64,000 nucleotides of DNA from positions 124,001-188,000 of the forward strand of contig NZ_OZ032146.1 of NCBI RefSeq assembly GCF_964026405.1, written 5' to 3'. Below are positions 8,337-18,226 of the stretch, one piece after another. The notes under the pieces were generated by a model. The model saw only the letters and a list, made by a program, of their open reading frames with translations, was not told the origin of the DNA and did not search any database. This DNA is from Candidatus Tisiphia endosymbiont of Dascillus cervinus (GTDB taxonomy: Bacteria > Pseudomonadota > Alphaproteobacteria > Rickettsiales > Rickettsiaceae). Position 1 is the first letter of the stretch; the number at the start of each line of letters is the position of its first letter. The position numbers were made by a program, and so were the translations under genes.

Positions 8337-9824
8337 ATGTCAGAAATTATAAAATTAACCATCACACAAACCCTTAAAGCCTTAAAAAATAAAGAATTTT
8401 CGTGTGTTGAGCTGACTAAAGCACATATTAAAGAAATGGACAAACATAAAGAGTTAAATGCTTATATTACTGAAACTACAGATATTGCTTTAGAGCAATC
8501 TAAAATTGCTGATCAAAATTATCATAATGGAATAGCAAGACCCTTAGAAGGAATTCCTATTGCTGTAAAAGATCTTTTTTGTACAAAAGGAGTACTAACT
8601 ACTGCCGCCTCAAAAATACTCAGCAACTTTGTACCAACATATGAATCTACTGTAAGTAAAAATGTTCAAGATCACGGTACAATAATGCTTGGTAAGGCTA
8701 ATATGGATGAATTTGCCATGGGATCGGCTAATATTACTAGCTATTTTGGTAACGTTATTAGTCCTTGGAAAGCGATAGATGCACCTACAACTCCGATAGT
8801 CCCTGGTGGGTCTTCTGGAGGCTCGTCAGCTGCTGTCAGTAGCTTTTTAGCTATGGCAGCTCTTGGAAGTGATACAGGAGGTTCTGTTCGCCAACCTGCC
8901 AGTTATACTGGGATTGTCGGATTCAAACCAACATATGGTCGTTGTTCTAGATATGGTATGATTGCTTTTGCCAGTTCGCTTGACCAAGCTGGAGTACTTA
9001 CAAGAACTGTTGAAGATACTGCTTTAATGCTACAAGCCATGATTGGTTTTGATGAAAAGGATTCTACTTCTATAAACTCTGAAATACTAGAGCTAAGATC
9101 GGCATGTAATAGTAGTGCAAAAAACATGAAAATAGGTGTACCATTTGATATTATGAAACAAGATGGTATACAACCGGATATTATTAAGATGTGGCAGCAT
9201 ACTATTGATATTCTAAAAAATGATGGGGCAGAAATTATTGATATTTCATTACCCTATTCTAAATATGCTCTAGCTGCATATTACGTTATAGCACCTGCTG
9301 AAACCTCATCTAATTTATCTAGATATGATGGTATAAGATATGGAATCAGGGTAGGAAATGAGGGAATATCCATTGAGGAAATGTATGAAAAAACAAGAAC
9401 TGCTGGCTTTGGTGCTGAAGTTAAAAGACGTATTATGATTGGTACTTATTTACTTTCATCTGCTTTTATGGATGCTTATTACTTAAAAGCCCAAAAAATA
9501 AGACGCTTGATTTCAGATGATTTCAAGAAAGCTTTTGCACAAGTTGAAGCAATAATTTTGCCATCTGCACCATCCGAAGCTTTTAACTTAGGTGAGAAAC
9601 AAGATAATCCTGTGACAATGTATTTAAACGATTTATTTACTATTCCAGCTAGTCTTGCCGGTCTTCCTTGTTGCTCTGTACCTGCTGCATTATCTTCTAG
9701 AGGTTTGCCTCTTGGCATGCAAGTAATAGGAAAAGCCCTTGATGAATATAATACTCTAAAGGTAGCAGCAGCAATTGAGCGTGGTTCAAGAGATATTAGT
9801 TTTGTATATTCTAATAAACGCTAA
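8337..9824 (+). CDS. gatA: Asp-tRNA(Asn)/Glu-tRNA(Gln) amidotransferase subunit A
   Basis: GatA is the glutaminase subunit of GatCAB, releasing ammonia that amidates Glu-tRNA(Gln) or Asp-tRNA(Asn). The product is a full amidase-signature enzyme: the catalytic Lys is in IAVKDLF near residue 79, and the Ser-cisSer pair is in [11 protein letters not shown] and [12 protein letters not shown] (about residues 158-190). Its 495 residues match the family. It follows gatC by 6 bases, the usual operon order. Obligate intracellular Rickettsiales lack glutaminyl-tRNA synthetase, so this route is essential (established knowledge). Confidence 0.97.
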   Translation: MSEIIKLTITQTLKALKNKEFSCVELTKAHIKEMDKHKELNAYITETTDIALEQSKIADQNYHNGIARPLEGIPIAVKDLFCTKGVLTTAASKILSNFVPTYESTVSKNVQDHGTIMLGKANMDEFAMGSANITSYFGNVISPWKAIDAPTTPIVPGGSSGGSSAAVSSFLAMAALGSDTGGSVRQPASYTGIVGFKPTYGRCSRYGMIAFASSLDQAGVLTRTVEDTALMLQAMIGFDEKDSTSINSEILELRSACNSSAKNMKIGVPFDIMKQDGIQPDIIKMWQHTIDILKNDGAEIIDISLPYSKYALAAYYVIAPAETSSNLSRYDGIRYGIRVGNEGISIEEMYEKTRTAGFGAEVKRRIMIGTYLLSSAFMDAYYLKAQKIRRLISDDFKKAFAQVEAIILPSAPSEAFNLGEKQDNPVTMYLNDLFTIPASLAGLPCCSVPAALSSRGLPLGMQVIGKALDEYNTLKVAAAIERGSRDISFVYSNKR

Positions 9825-9859
9825 AGTTATCGGAGTTAATTTGATTATTAGAGCTTAAA

Positions 9860-11371
9860 ATGTCCGGGTTACCGATCTTATCAATAAGTATTTTTTTGCC
9901 TTTAGTAAGTGCATTATATATTCTGCTATTTATCAACCAAAGTAGGTCAGTAAATAAGCAAGCCCAAAATAAACAAGTTTATGCGATGTATGTCGCAGTT
10001 TTAAGCTCTATCCTAACCCTAATATCTACTATTTATTTATTAGTTCAATTTGATAATACATCAAAACTTTATCAATTTGTAGAATGCTATAGTTGGATTC
10101 AATCTATAGGTCTTGAATTCCACATTGGAGTTGACGGAATTTCAATATTCTTTATTGTTCTGACAAGCTTTTTAACCCTTATCTGTATTATAGCTAGCTT
10201 ATTTACCGTCAAAAAATATATCAAAGAATTCTTATTTTGTTTTTTATTAATTGAGTCTTTTTGCATTGGGGCTTTCTGCTCAATGAATTTACTATTATTT
10301 TACTTATTTTTTGAAGTAATATTGATCCCTATGTATATAATTATAGGAATTTGGGGAGGCGAAAATAAAGTTTATGCTGCTGTAAAATTCTTCCTCTATA
10401 CTTTTTTGGGGTCGGTATTTTTCTTATTGTCACTCATATATATTTATAGCCAAGTTCATAGTTTTAATATGCTTGATCTAAATGAATTAGTACCTTCATT
10501 AACATTACCGGTGCAGAGGGTTTTATGGTGGGCAATCTTTATAGCCTTCGCAGTGAAAGTTCCTATGCTGCCGTTCCATACGTGGCTTCCTGATGCACAC
10601 GTACAAGCACCAACTGCTGGATCTGTCATTTTGGCTGGTATATTGTTAAAACTTGGAGCATATGGGTTTTTACGTGTATCATTACCAATGTTTCCAAATA
10701 TATCAAAAGAATTTGCATTTTATGTATTAGTGCTGAGTATTTTTGCTGTAATATATGGTTCACTAGTAGCACTGACTCAAAGAGACATGAAAAAGATGAT
10801 AGCTTATTCATCGATAGCTCATATGGGCTATGTGACTGGAGGGATTTTTAGCTTAACAGAAGCTGGGATTAAGGGAGCCGTATATCAAATGATTAGTCAT
10901 GGTACTGTGGCATCTGCTTTGTTTTTGATAATTGGTACTTTGTACGATAGATTGCATACTAAGGAGATAGACAAATATGGTGGAGTGGCAAATAAAATGC
11001 CAATACTTGCCACCTTTTTCATGATTGCCATGCTTGGCTCTATAGGTTTACCAGGCACTAGCGGTTTTATAGGAGAATTTTTAAGTTTGGTAGGTATTTA
11101 TCAAGCTAATGTAGTAGCAGCTATTATAAGTAGTGTTGGCATTATTCTTGGAGCTGTTTATATGCTAAAACTTTATAAGGAAGTAATGCTAGGACAAATT
11201 ACTAATAATCAGGTTATAAGTTTTAAAGATCTATATCTTTATGAGATACTTGCAATTATGCCGCTTTGTGTAGCAATAATTTATTTAGGTTTGTTACCAA
11301 ATACAATTATGAACATACTGGATTTATCAACTCATAAAATCTTATCACAAATACCTTGTGTTGTAAAATAA
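9860..11371 (+). CDS. nuoM: NADH-quinone oxidoreductase subunit M
   Basis: NuoM is one of the three antiporter-like membrane subunits of respiratory complex I and translocates protons. The 503-residue product is almost entirely hydrophobic with about 14 membrane helices. It shows the family signature in the discontinuous-helix region: PFHTWLPDAHVQAPTAGS near residues 235-252, and the conserved Glu in LFYLFFEVILIPMY. Unlike in many bacteria, no other nuo gene sits beside it. A small single-pass membrane protein gene follows 150 bases later. Confidence 0.96.
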   Translation: MSGLPILSISIFLPLVSALYILLFINQSRSVNKQAQNKQVYAMYVAVLSSILTLISTIYLLVQFDNTSKLYQFVECYSWIQSIGLEFHIGVDGISIFFIVLTSFLTLICIIASLFTVKKYIKEFLFCFLLIESFCIGAFCSMNLLLFYLFFEVILIPMYIIIGIWGGENKVYAAVKFFLYTFLGSVFFLLSLIYIYSQVHSFNMLDLNELVPSLTLPVQRVLWWAIFIAFAVKVPMLPFHTWLPDAHVQAPTAGSVILAGILLKLGAYGFLRVSLPMFPNISKEFAFYVLVLSIFAVIYGSLVALTQRDMKKMIAYSSIAHMGYVTGGIFSLTEAGIKGAVYQMISHGTVASALFLIIGTLYDRLHTKEIDKYGGVANKMPILATFFMIAMLGSIGLPGTSGFIGEFLSLVGIYQANVVAAIISSVGIILGAVYMLKLYKEVMLGQITNNQVISFKDLYLYEILAIMPLCVAIIYLGLLPNTIMNILDLSTHKILSQIPCVVK

Positions 11372-11525
11372 TTACTTAAATTAACTTAATTATTATTATT
11401 TTAATGATTTAACGATTTTTTTAGATATTTATAAATTAATTTTATATTATTACTTGTAAGACTCAAACAACTATGCTAGGGTTTATTAAAATCTTTCTTA
11501 ACTATAGAATTAATAGGTTATACAA

Positions 11526-11816
11526 ATGTTAAAAGACAATTTAAATTCAGAAATTATTACTAACGAATTAAATGTTGAAACAGAAAAGATTGAAGAAACA
11601 GAAGAAGAAAGAGAAAACCGCTTAGATCGTGAAGAATCGGCTAGAAAATTAAAGGCAATTATATTTGTCGTTATCCCACTTTTGGTTGGGTTTCTAACGT
11701 TTACTTATTTCTTTCTTAATTCAATAGAGGAAAAAAGTAAGCTTTTGAAACAAGAACAGTCAAATCAACAGTTAGATCAACAGACTGATCAAAATACTCC
11801 AACAAAAACCAAGTAA
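11526..11816 (+). CDS. Small single-pass membrane protein of unknown function
   Basis: I do not recognise a family. The 96 residues have three parts: a strongly acidic N-terminus (EKIEETEEERENRLDREE), one hydrophobic helix at about residues 44-66 (IIFVVIPLLVGFLTFTYFF), and a Gln/Thr-rich tail. The charge pattern suggests an inner-membrane anchor with a cytoplasmic acidic head. It follows nuoM in the same direction but has its own 150-base leader. Compositional bias and codon use match neighbouring genes, so I think it is real. Confidence 0.65.
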   Translation: MLKDNLNSEIITNELNVETEKIEETEEERENRLDREESARKLKAIIFVVIPLLVGFLTFTYFFLNSIEEKSKLLKQEQSNQQLDQQTDQNTPTKTK

Positions 11817-11894
11817 ACCCTAAGTTCACATGCTTTGCTGAGTATAGGAGTATTATATCCTAGTTCAACATTCCATGTGGTGTAGGGGCTGCCT

Positions 11895-12097
11895 CATAGT
11901 ACCCTACATTTTTCTATAATCGTCATAGCAAGGCTCTTTAGATGCCGTGGCGATCTAGGTAAACAGCTAAGCTGTTTTTTTAGAGTAACGCTTCGCGTAT
12001 CCTAGATTGCCGCGTTGCCGCTTTTTCGCGACTCCTCGCTAATAGACGATCAGTAGCCATTTTAATAGTGGTTATATAAAAAATGTAGGGTACTATG
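11895..12097. mobile_element. 203-bp MITE-like element with 19-bp TIRs and 9-bp target duplication
   Basis: The ends at 11895-11913 (CATAGTACCCTACATTTTT) and 12079-12097 are exact inverted repeats. The 9 bases GGGCTGCCT occur immediately outside both ends (11886-11894 and 12098-12106), a classic target-site duplication. Inside is a palindromic module (11921-12049) beginning cgtcat and ending gacg, related to the tcattgcgagg repeats elsewhere in the window. No reading frame is present, so movement would need a transposase in trans. Confidence 0.85.
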
Positions 12098-12221
12098 GGG
12101 CTGCCTTTGCAATCAAGGTTTTATTATGTGTATACTCGAATGATTTGGAGAAGTGTAACTTGTTACATCGAATTCAGGTGATTTGAAAATGCGGGGCGAG
12201 TGAGCGGAACATATATTTAGT

Positions 12222-12260
12222 CACACTACTGGACAAAAAAGTTAGCTTGGTTGCACAAAG
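12222..12260. mobile_element. Insertion-sequence end fragment
   Basis: CACACTACTGGACAAAA at 12222-12238 is identical to the outer end of the IS remnant near 62673-62689 (opposite orientation), and similarity continues through tggttgca. Only the terminus is left; the following 140 bases show no transposase and nothing else that I recognise. Confidence 0.6.
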
Positions 12261-12505
12261 TGTAACATATAAAATATGCAATATCATAAAATATTAAATT
12301 ACTTTTAACTGTTTCTTAATTATATAAAGTGCGAAACTCCTGATATACTACATTCTCACTTTATGCAAGCAGTTATTTGAAAATTTTTGTAAACATTCAT
12401 AATGGCATCGTCAAGTTAAGCTAAAAAATAATTTGGATTGCATAATAGATAGTATATATTTATAGAATGGTTTCATAATAATCACGTAATCTATTACTTA
12501 TATTT

Positions 12506-12714
12506 ATGTACATCAATAAACCTCCAAAGAGACATCGTTTTCCAGTTAGTATTATCAGTCATACAGTATGGTTATATCATAGGTTCAATAACAGTTATCG
12601 TGATATTCAGGAACATATGGTCTATCATGGGATTATACTAAGTCATGAAACAGTGAGGTTTTAGTGTTATAAGTTTGTACCTAATTTCCAATATGTAATA
12701 AGAAAAAGAGGTTT
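12506..12714 (+). pseudogene. IS6-family transposase remnant with an in-frame stop
   Basis: From ATG 12506 the frame reads MYINKPPKRHRFPVSII, then TVWLYHRFNNSYRDIQEHM and GIILSHETVRF. This is the N-terminal part of IS6-type DDE transposases (HFP...I...VRWYLRY.LSYRDLEE...RG..V...T). A TAG at 12662-12664 stands where the family has Trp, and the same frame continues CYKFVPNFQYVIRKRG before similarity ends at about 12714. All catalytic DDE residues are missing. A possible left terminus (ggcatcg...) lies near 12404. The next gene's start codon and its ribosome site lie at the breakpoint. Confidence 0.75.
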
Positions 12715-13634
12715 ATGCAACAAACAAATAAGTTAATCTTTAATTACAAAAAAACATCTCATATACCATGCATATTTAATAATCAGTCATTTATTGTAAT
12801 TCGGTCATTTAAAAGTAGTAATGAGGACTATTTTGTAATAGTTAATATTAATACTCTAGAAGTTAAGATAGTCGCTCAGAACTTATGTGCTTACCGTAAG
12901 AGTGATCAATATGGCAGATATTTCTCATTAAAGGAACTTGAATCTTCTGTATATTATAGATCATTGTATTATTTTAATAATATAAAAGATAGTAGAGAGA
13001 ATCAAGGACTCAAGAATATTCCAGGAGTCAAAGGATGTTTTTTATCCATAGATATGTGTCCATCAATAAAAATGTTAGAACATAATTTATTTGATGCAAT
13101 TTTAAAAACTGCTAAAAGAAGTCAAGAAATAAACCTATTAATAGCTGTAAGTGGTTTATGGATAGCAACACATCTAGAAGACTTTATGTGGTTACAAACT
13201 CTTCCAACCCAAAATATAAAATCACGTGGGTTAATCATAGTTTTAGTCATATTTTCTACCCTGATAAAGATTTTACAGACAATTTTTTATTACTACCAAA
13301 TACTGATATAGAAAATGAAATATTACAAACCGAACACTTGCTAATTGAAAGGGGCGAATTACCCTCTCCATTTTTTAGATTTCCTGGGTTAGTAGCCAGT
13401 CAAGAAATATTAGATATATTAACTTCTTATGGGCTAATACAATTAGGTGCAAGTGCGTGGATACATAAGCTTCCTGAACATGAGACAGTTAAAGATGGTG
13501 ACATAGTACTAATCCATGGAAATGGTAATGAAGATAAAGTAGCCCTAGATAAATTGATTAAATTAGTTCAATCAGATCAGTTTTTATGGAAAAATTTACA
13601 AAAAGAACTAAGTTTGAGTAATACACTGCTATGA
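12715..13634 (+). pseudogene. Frameshifted divergent polysaccharide deacetylase
   Basis: Two overlapping frames form one protein. Frame one (12715 onward) runs to FLSIDMCPS and SGLWIATHLEDFMWLQTLPTQ. Frame two supplies ITWVNHSFSH, then PFFRFPGL and a C-terminal IVLIHGNGNE. NHSFSH and FFRFPG are the metal-site and RxPxG-like motifs of NodB-type deacetylases, here in a divergent form. The join is a run of four A at 13211-13214; one more A would restore a single frame of about 306 residues. The region lies between an IS remnant and tRNA-Asn, a zone of decay. The RBS-like aaaaagagg is supplied by the end of the IS remnant. It may be a recent pseudogene or an assembly error. Confidence 0.72.
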
Positions 13635-13706
13635 TTTCAAGAGATAAAGTAGCTTACTAAAATACTCCCGTTTGATATATCCGAAAAAACTACTACTAGT
13701 CTTGAA

Positions 13707-13781
13707 TGGCTCCCCGGGCCGGACTCGAACCAGCGACCGAACGGTTAACAGCCGTTTGCTCTACCACTGAGCTACCGAGGA
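13707..13781 (-). tRNA. tRNA-Asn (anticodon GTT)
   Basis: On the minus strand the sequence begins TCCTCGGTAGCTCAG and ends with encoded CCA. The 7-bp acceptor stem (TCCTCGG/CCGGGGA) has one T-G pair. The D arm has AGCTCAGTGGTAGAGC, the anticodon loop is CTGTTAA (anticodon GTT), and the T arm has the canonical GGTTCGAGTCC. Every arm folds, so the gene looks functional. Confidence 0.95.
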
Positions 13782-13875
13782 ACATTTGCCTTTATATAGA
13801 CTAGGTTTCTTATAACAAATCTTTTGACTATGGTCCAGTATTTTCTTATTTTATCTATAAAAAATAAATAGAACT

Positions 13876-14012
13876 TTTACAGAATTCGTTTATGCTGAGG
13901 AATTTAAAGGCGACTTGAAACCTCAACCTGCAGCGTACTCAAATGTATGTGATGAGCAGATACCGGCAGCACGTACAAATTACCAACAGAAGTGGTATTA
14001 TGCAAGAGGTCT
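13876..14012. repeat. Degenerate RPE-like palindromic element
   Basis: This 137-base stretch still reads through with a peptide (FVYAEEFKGD...PAAYSNVCD...ARTNYQQKW...ARGL) resembling the frame of the three 146-bp elements at 15162, 17967 and 50969. It shares gcagcgtactc and the gaggtctatt end. It abuts the rodA stop codon and is the oldest copy here by divergence. Confidence 0.6.
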
Positions 14013-14014
14013 AT

Positions 14015-15121
14015 TTAAGAAATATTACTATGCTGGTGTACCTGAGCATTCATTATTAATCCAAAACCAATAAGCATTGATACCATCATTGTACCGCCGT
14101 AAGATATAAAAGGTAAAGGCACACCTACCACTGGCAATAATCCCATTACCATAGCTATATTTATAAATACATGACTAAATAGGATTGATGTTATGCCTAT
14201 TACCATCAGTTTACTAAATATAGCCCTACAATTCACAGCAATCATTAATGAAATTATTATAATTGCAGAATAAAGAATTAACAGAAACAAACTACCAACA
14301 AAACCAAATTCTTCAGAAAAAGTAGCAAAGATAAAATCGGTCTGATGCTCTGGTAAAAAATCTAGATGGCTTTGGCTACCTTTAGCTAGCCCCTTGCCCC
14401 ACAACCCACCAGAACCAATAGCGATTTTTGATTGAATAATGTTATATCCAGCTCCAAGAGGATCTTTTTCAGGATCAAAAAAAACCATGATTCGTTTTCT
14501 TTGGTAATCATGCATCACTTGCCACATAACTGGTATGCAAGTAAGGACTATAATACCAATTATCACAAAATTTCTCACTCTAAAACCAGCAGCAAAAAAA
14601 ATAATACTAGCAATAATGATATTAATCACTCCAGTACCTAGATCCGGTTCTTTTATTATCAGTATAACTGGTACTATCACACCTATTATAGGCAATAATA
14701 TCCTGTAAAATCTAGCACAGTTCTCAATTTTTAGTTGATGAAAATACCTAGCTAACATTAACACTAATGCTAGTTTTGTTGGTTCAGAAGGCTGAACACG
14801 GATAACTCCTAAATCTATCCAACGCTTTGCTCCCATAGAAATAGAGCCAAAAAGCTCAACACTAACTAATAAGATAATAATAGCAATATAAAATATGTAT
14901 GAAAACTTAAATATATATTTTATATCAATGGTTGCAATAATAATCACAACTGGTAAAAACAGGAGAAAATGCATCATCTGCTTATACGCCCAAGGGTGAA
15001 TATTACTATCTGAAGCGGAATACAGTACAACAAAACCAATGCTACAAATCACACTAATAAGAATAATTAAAGTAATCGGTAGTTTCTTTAGTTTTTCAAA
15101 ATAATTTCTTTGAATTGACAT
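14015..15121 (-). CDS. rodA: Rod-shape-determining peptidoglycan glycosyltransferase RodA (SEDS family)
   Basis: RodA polymerises lipid II into glycan strands for cylindrical growth with a class B PBP. The 368-residue product has about ten membrane helices and SEDS signatures: GAKRWIDLG and QPSE near residues 95-110, EPDLGTG near 155-160, and the C-terminal LPFISYGGT. Length fits RodA better than the slightly longer FtsW. Being SEDS-positive together with murF and mraY shows that the cell makes at least some peptidoglycan. A 146-bp palindromic element lies 40 bases upstream of its start. Confidence 0.92.
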   Translation of the reverse strand: MSIQRNYFEKLKKLPITLIILISVICSIGFVVLYSASDSNIHPWAYKQMMHFLLFLPVVIIIATIDIKYIFKFSYIFYIAIIILLVSVELFGSISMGAKRWIDLGVIRVQPSEPTKLALVLMLARYFHQLKIENCARFYRILLPIIGVIVPVILIIKEPDLGTGVINIIIASIIFFAAGFRVRNFVIIGIIVLTCIPVMWQVMHDYQRKRIMVFFDPEKDPLGAGYNIIQSKIAIGSGGLWGKGLAKGSQSHLDFLPEHQTDFIFATFSEEFGFVGSLFLLILYSAIIIISLMIAVNCRAIFSKLMVIGITSILFSHVFINIAMVMGLLPVVGVPLPFISYGGTMMVSMLIGFGLIMNAQVHQHSNIS

Positions 15122-15161
15122 TCTAGGTAGATATCCATAAAAATTAGTTGTAAAATGACAT

Positions 15162-15307
15162 TAGACCTCTTTCGAAACTCTACTTCTGCTGGTGATTTAT
15201 ACGTCGATGCAGTACTCGAATCCGTAACGGAACCAGAGTACGCTGCGGTTAGAGGTGAAGCGTCTCCTTCAAATCCCTCAGCACAAGCGAGTTTCGAAAG
15301 AGGTCTA
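15162..15307 (-). repeat. 146-bp RPE-like palindromic element, copy A
   Basis: The ends TAGACCTCTTTCGAAACTC-type and GAGTTTCGAAAGAGGTCTA are inverted repeats of about 19 bases. The whole unit has exactly the length of copies B (17967-18112) and C (50969-51114), in the opposite orientation. Read on the minus strand it is an uninterrupted frame (RPLSKLACAEGFEGDAS...SPAEVEFRKRS). It sits in the divergent gap between rodA and cysS. Confidence 0.9.
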
Positions 15308-15329
15308 TTATTGATTATGATTAAAAAAC

Positions 15330-16712
15330 ATGAAATTATTATTACATAACACACTTACTCACAAGAAAGAAGTTTTCGTACCGCTAGATAGTAATTTAAT
15401 AAAAATGTATGTTTGCGGACCAACTGTCTACGATCATCCCCATATTGGTAACGCTAGGTCCGTAGTAGTATACGATATTTTATACCGCTCACTAAGCAAA
15501 ATATTTGGTCAAAATCATATAAAATATGTGCGTAATATTACCGATGTTGATGATAAGATAATAAATAGAGCCAAAGAACTCAAAATAACGATTTCTGACT
15601 TAACAGTTAGAATCACCGAAGAATTTCATGCTAATATGCAATATCTAGGTTGCAAAACGCCAAATATCGAGCCAAAAGCCACCATGCATATTGATGACAT
15701 GATTGTGATTATTCAAAAATTACTTGACCTAAATCACGCTTATATCGCAGATAATCACGTTTATTTCGATATTTCTACCGCCCCGAATTATACAAAATTA
15801 TCAAATCGTAATCTTGATGAAATGCTAGAGGGAGTGCGTATTGAAAATAATCCATCAAAAAAGCAATCACATGATTTTGTATTATGGAAGCCAGCTGGTA
15901 AAGATGAAGAAATATTGGCAAATTTCAATAGTCCTTGGGGAAGAGGTAGACCAGGCTGGCATATAGAATGTTCAGCGATGAGCTATAAATATCTCGGAGA
16001 AAATTTTGACATTCATGGTGGAGGGGCAGATTTAATTTTTCCTCATCATACTAATGAGATAGCACAAAGTACATGTGCTTTCCCGAACTCTCACTTTGCT
16101 AAATATTGGGTGCATAATGGATTTCTGACCTGCAATGGTGAGAAAATGAGTAAATCGCTTAATAATTTTATTACTGTAAAAGACTTGATAGATAAAAAAA
16201 TCCCTGGTAGCGTAGTTAGATTACTGTTACTGAGTAGCCACTACCGTAAACCATTAGATTACAACAATAAAGCTCTAGAAGATGCTACAAAAACCATAAA
16301 TTATTGGTATAGAGCGATAGAAAATTTAGACATTAACAAACTTGACGTTCAGAACATTCCAGAAGAATTTTTATCTCACTTATTCGATGATATGAATACA
16401 CCTCTAGCCATTAAAGTAATAAACGATTATGCTAAACTGATCTTTGCAAGTAACAAAGAAGATGATAAATACTTATATGCCTCTTACTTACTTTCATGCA
16501 GCAATTTTATAGGTCTAATGACCCAACCAGCTAGTAGGTGGTTTTACTGTGAAATAAATGATGAACCGATTCTCCAACATATTGAGCAACGTAGGCAAGC
16601 TAAATTACAAAAAAATTGGTTACTAGCTGACCAAATTCGTCAAAATTTATCAAAAGATGGCATAATTCTAGAAGACAAACTAGATGGATCAACTAGTTGG
16701 AGAAAAGTTTAA
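15330..16712 (+). CDS. cysS: Cysteinyl-tRNA synthetase
   Basis: CysRS is a class I synthetase charging tRNA-Cys. The 460-residue product carries the HIGH-type motif in [16 protein letters not shown] near residues 29-44, the zinc-site cluster with GWHIECSAM and the ERGGGD-like segment [21 protein letters not shown], and KMSKS near residue 273. Length is typical. Its start lies 22 bases after the right end of the palindromic element, so the element forms part of its leader. rpsB and tsf follow in the same direction. Confidence 0.97.
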   Translation: MKLLLHNTLTHKKEVFVPLDSNLIKMYVCGPTVYDHPHIGNARSVVVYDILYRSLSKIFGQNHIKYVRNITDVDDKIINRAKELKITISDLTVRITEEFHANMQYLGCKTPNIEPKATMHIDDMIVIIQKLLDLNHAYIADNHVYFDISTAPNYTKLSNRNLDEMLEGVRIENNPSKKQSHDFVLWKPAGKDEEILANFNSPWGRGRPGWHIECSAMSYKYLGENFDIHGGGADLIFPHHTNEIAQSTCAFPNSHFAKYWVHNGFLTCNGEKMSKSLNNFITVKDLIDKKIPGSVVRLLLLSSHYRKPLDYNNKALEDATKTINYWYRAIENLDINKLDVQNIPEEFLSHLFDDMNTPLAIKVINDYAKLIFASNKEDDKYLYASYLLSCSNFIGLMTQPASRWFYCEINDEPILQHIEQRRQAKLQKNWLLADQIRQNLSKDGIILEDKLDGSTSWRKV

Positions 16713-16860
16713 TTAAGAATATTACGTTCAACATAACCCTTGCAAATATGTTGATCAAATATATAATAAGCTTTGCTTATTAATATTAAAGCAAAATTCA
16801 CACGTAAGAGCCTAGTTGTTAGTCCAATTTCTTTGGTATCAACTCTTGCGGAGGAGTACC

Positions 16861-16904
16861 TATAATATGTAGGTACATAACTAACATTTTAAGGAGATTT
16901 AATA
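16861..16904 (+). promoter_or_regulatory. Candidate rpsB promoter -10 box and Shine-Dalgarno
   Basis: A TATAAT box at 16861-16866 lies 39 bases before rpsB. A strong AAGGAG ribosome site sits 8 bases before its ATG. No convincing -35 hexamer is visible at the right spacing, so the promoter part is tentative. Confidence 0.4.
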
Positions 16905-17792
16905 ATGTCTAAACTACAAGCTGTTAATGTCAGAGATTTACTTGATGCTGGGGTGCATTTTGGTCATAAAACCTCACGTTGGAATCCAAAAATGGCATCT
17001 TACATTTATGGTGTAAGAGATGATATTCACGTAATTGACTTACAACAAACTGCTGCTCTAATGCAGGTAGCTTTGGGTGTAATTTATGAGACTGTCAAGA
17101 AAAACGGTAAAATATTATTTGTCAGTACTAAAGTTCAAGCCAGTGATATAGTAGCTGAGTATGCAGAGAAATGTGGGCAATATTACGTTAACCACAGATG
17201 GCTTGGTGGTATGTTAACTAATTGGGGGACAATTTCTGGCTCAATAAAAAAGCTGGATAATCTTGAGAAAGTTTTGGGGGATGAAGAGGAATATTCCGGT
17301 TATACTAAGAAAGAAATACTGGAAATGACCCGTAAAAAGGATAAATTACTTAAATCCTTAGGGGGTATTAGACATATTGGGACAAGACCCAATTTGCTTG
17401 TGGTAATTGATACTAATAAGGAGCATTTAGCAATCCAAGAAGCAGTAAAGTTAGGTATTCCAATAATTGCTATTGTTGACACTAATTCCAATCCAGATAA
17501 TATAGACCACCCTGTTCCCGGTAATGATGATGCAATAAGATCTATAAGACTCTATTGCACCTTGTTTGCTGATGCCGTACTTGCCGGTATAGAAGAGGCT
17601 TTAGCTGCATCTGGTGTTGATTTAGGAAGCATAGCTACTCATGAAGAAAAAGGTACAAATATAAAAGGTGTTACTAAGTTAAAATCAACCAAGAAATTTT
17701 CTAAGACTCTAGATCTAAATAATCAAGAAGCACTAGAGTCAGAGTTTGAGACAGCTTTAGAGCTTGCAGAAGTTGCTGCAACAACAAAATAA
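16905..17792 (+). CDS. rpsB: 30S ribosomal protein S2
   Basis: S2 binds the head-body junction of the small subunit late in assembly. The product begins with the family's [24 protein letters not shown], has [10 protein letters not shown] near residues 98-107 and [14 protein letters not shown] near 185-198. At 295 residues it carries a C-terminal extension of about 50 residues, as in other alphaproteobacteria. It is followed by tsf, the conserved pairing, though here the two are separated by 434 bases filled with a palindromic element. Confidence 0.97.
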   Translation: MSKLQAVNVRDLLDAGVHFGHKTSRWNPKMASYIYGVRDDIHVIDLQQTAALMQVALGVIYETVKKNGKILFVSTKVQASDIVAEYAEKCGQYYVNHRWLGGMLTNWGTISGSIKKLDNLEKVLGDEEEYSGYTKKEILEMTRKKDKLLKSLGGIRHIGTRPNLLVVIDTNKEHLAIQEAVKLGIPIIAIVDTNSNPDNIDHPVPGNDDAIRSIRLYCTLFADAVLAGIEEALAASGVDLGSIATHEEKGTNIKGVTKLKSTKKFSKTLDLNNQEALESEFETALELAEVAATTK

Positions 17793-17966
17793 CTAGTACT
17801 TATGGGGGTATTAACTTAATTAAGTAGCCTCGATGTTATTCCTGTTAGGGTTGATGCTATCCCTGATTCCCCTTCGATGTCATTCCTACTTCAGTGCGGA
17901 ATCTAAAGAAACAGACAGGAATGGTGCTTTGGACATTTTATATCCCAGTCTAGGCTGGGATGACAT

Positions 17967-18112
17967 TAGACCTCTTTCGAAACTCGCTTGTGCTGAGGGA
18001 TTTGAAGGAGACGCTTCACCTCGAACCGCAGCGTACTCTAATTCCGTTACGGATTCGAGTACCGCATCGACGTACAAATCACCAGCAGAAGTAGAGTTTC
18101 GAAGGAGGTCTA
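17967..18112 (+). repeat. 146-bp RPE-like palindromic element, copy B
   Basis: It has the same ends and length as copies A and C, in the orientation of copy C. It sits in the rpsB-tsf gap inside a 107-codon open frame (17833-18156) that is made only of repeats. Its right end reads GAAGGAGGTCTA, a Shine-Dalgarno look-alike. Upstream, 17832-17965 holds fragments of other repeats (gatgtcattcc and cagtctaggctggg palindromes). I see no gene in the gap. Confidence 0.9.
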
Positions 18113-18226
18113 TTGAAGGTGTAGGGATGCTAGGTCGCAGGAACACCAATTCTTGAAGTTATACTTGAGTATACTACTCCTCAATCCAATAAAAATAACT
18201 ATAAACCTTAAATAAAGGAGAGTAAA

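Noticed and set aside
15088-15354. 88-codon minus-strand frame before rodA
   Set aside because: It is explained by palindromic element copy A running into the rodA leader.
17833-18156. 107-codon open frame between rpsB and tsf
   Set aside because: Its content is palindromic element copy B plus other repeat fragments; the frame is a property of the repeat.
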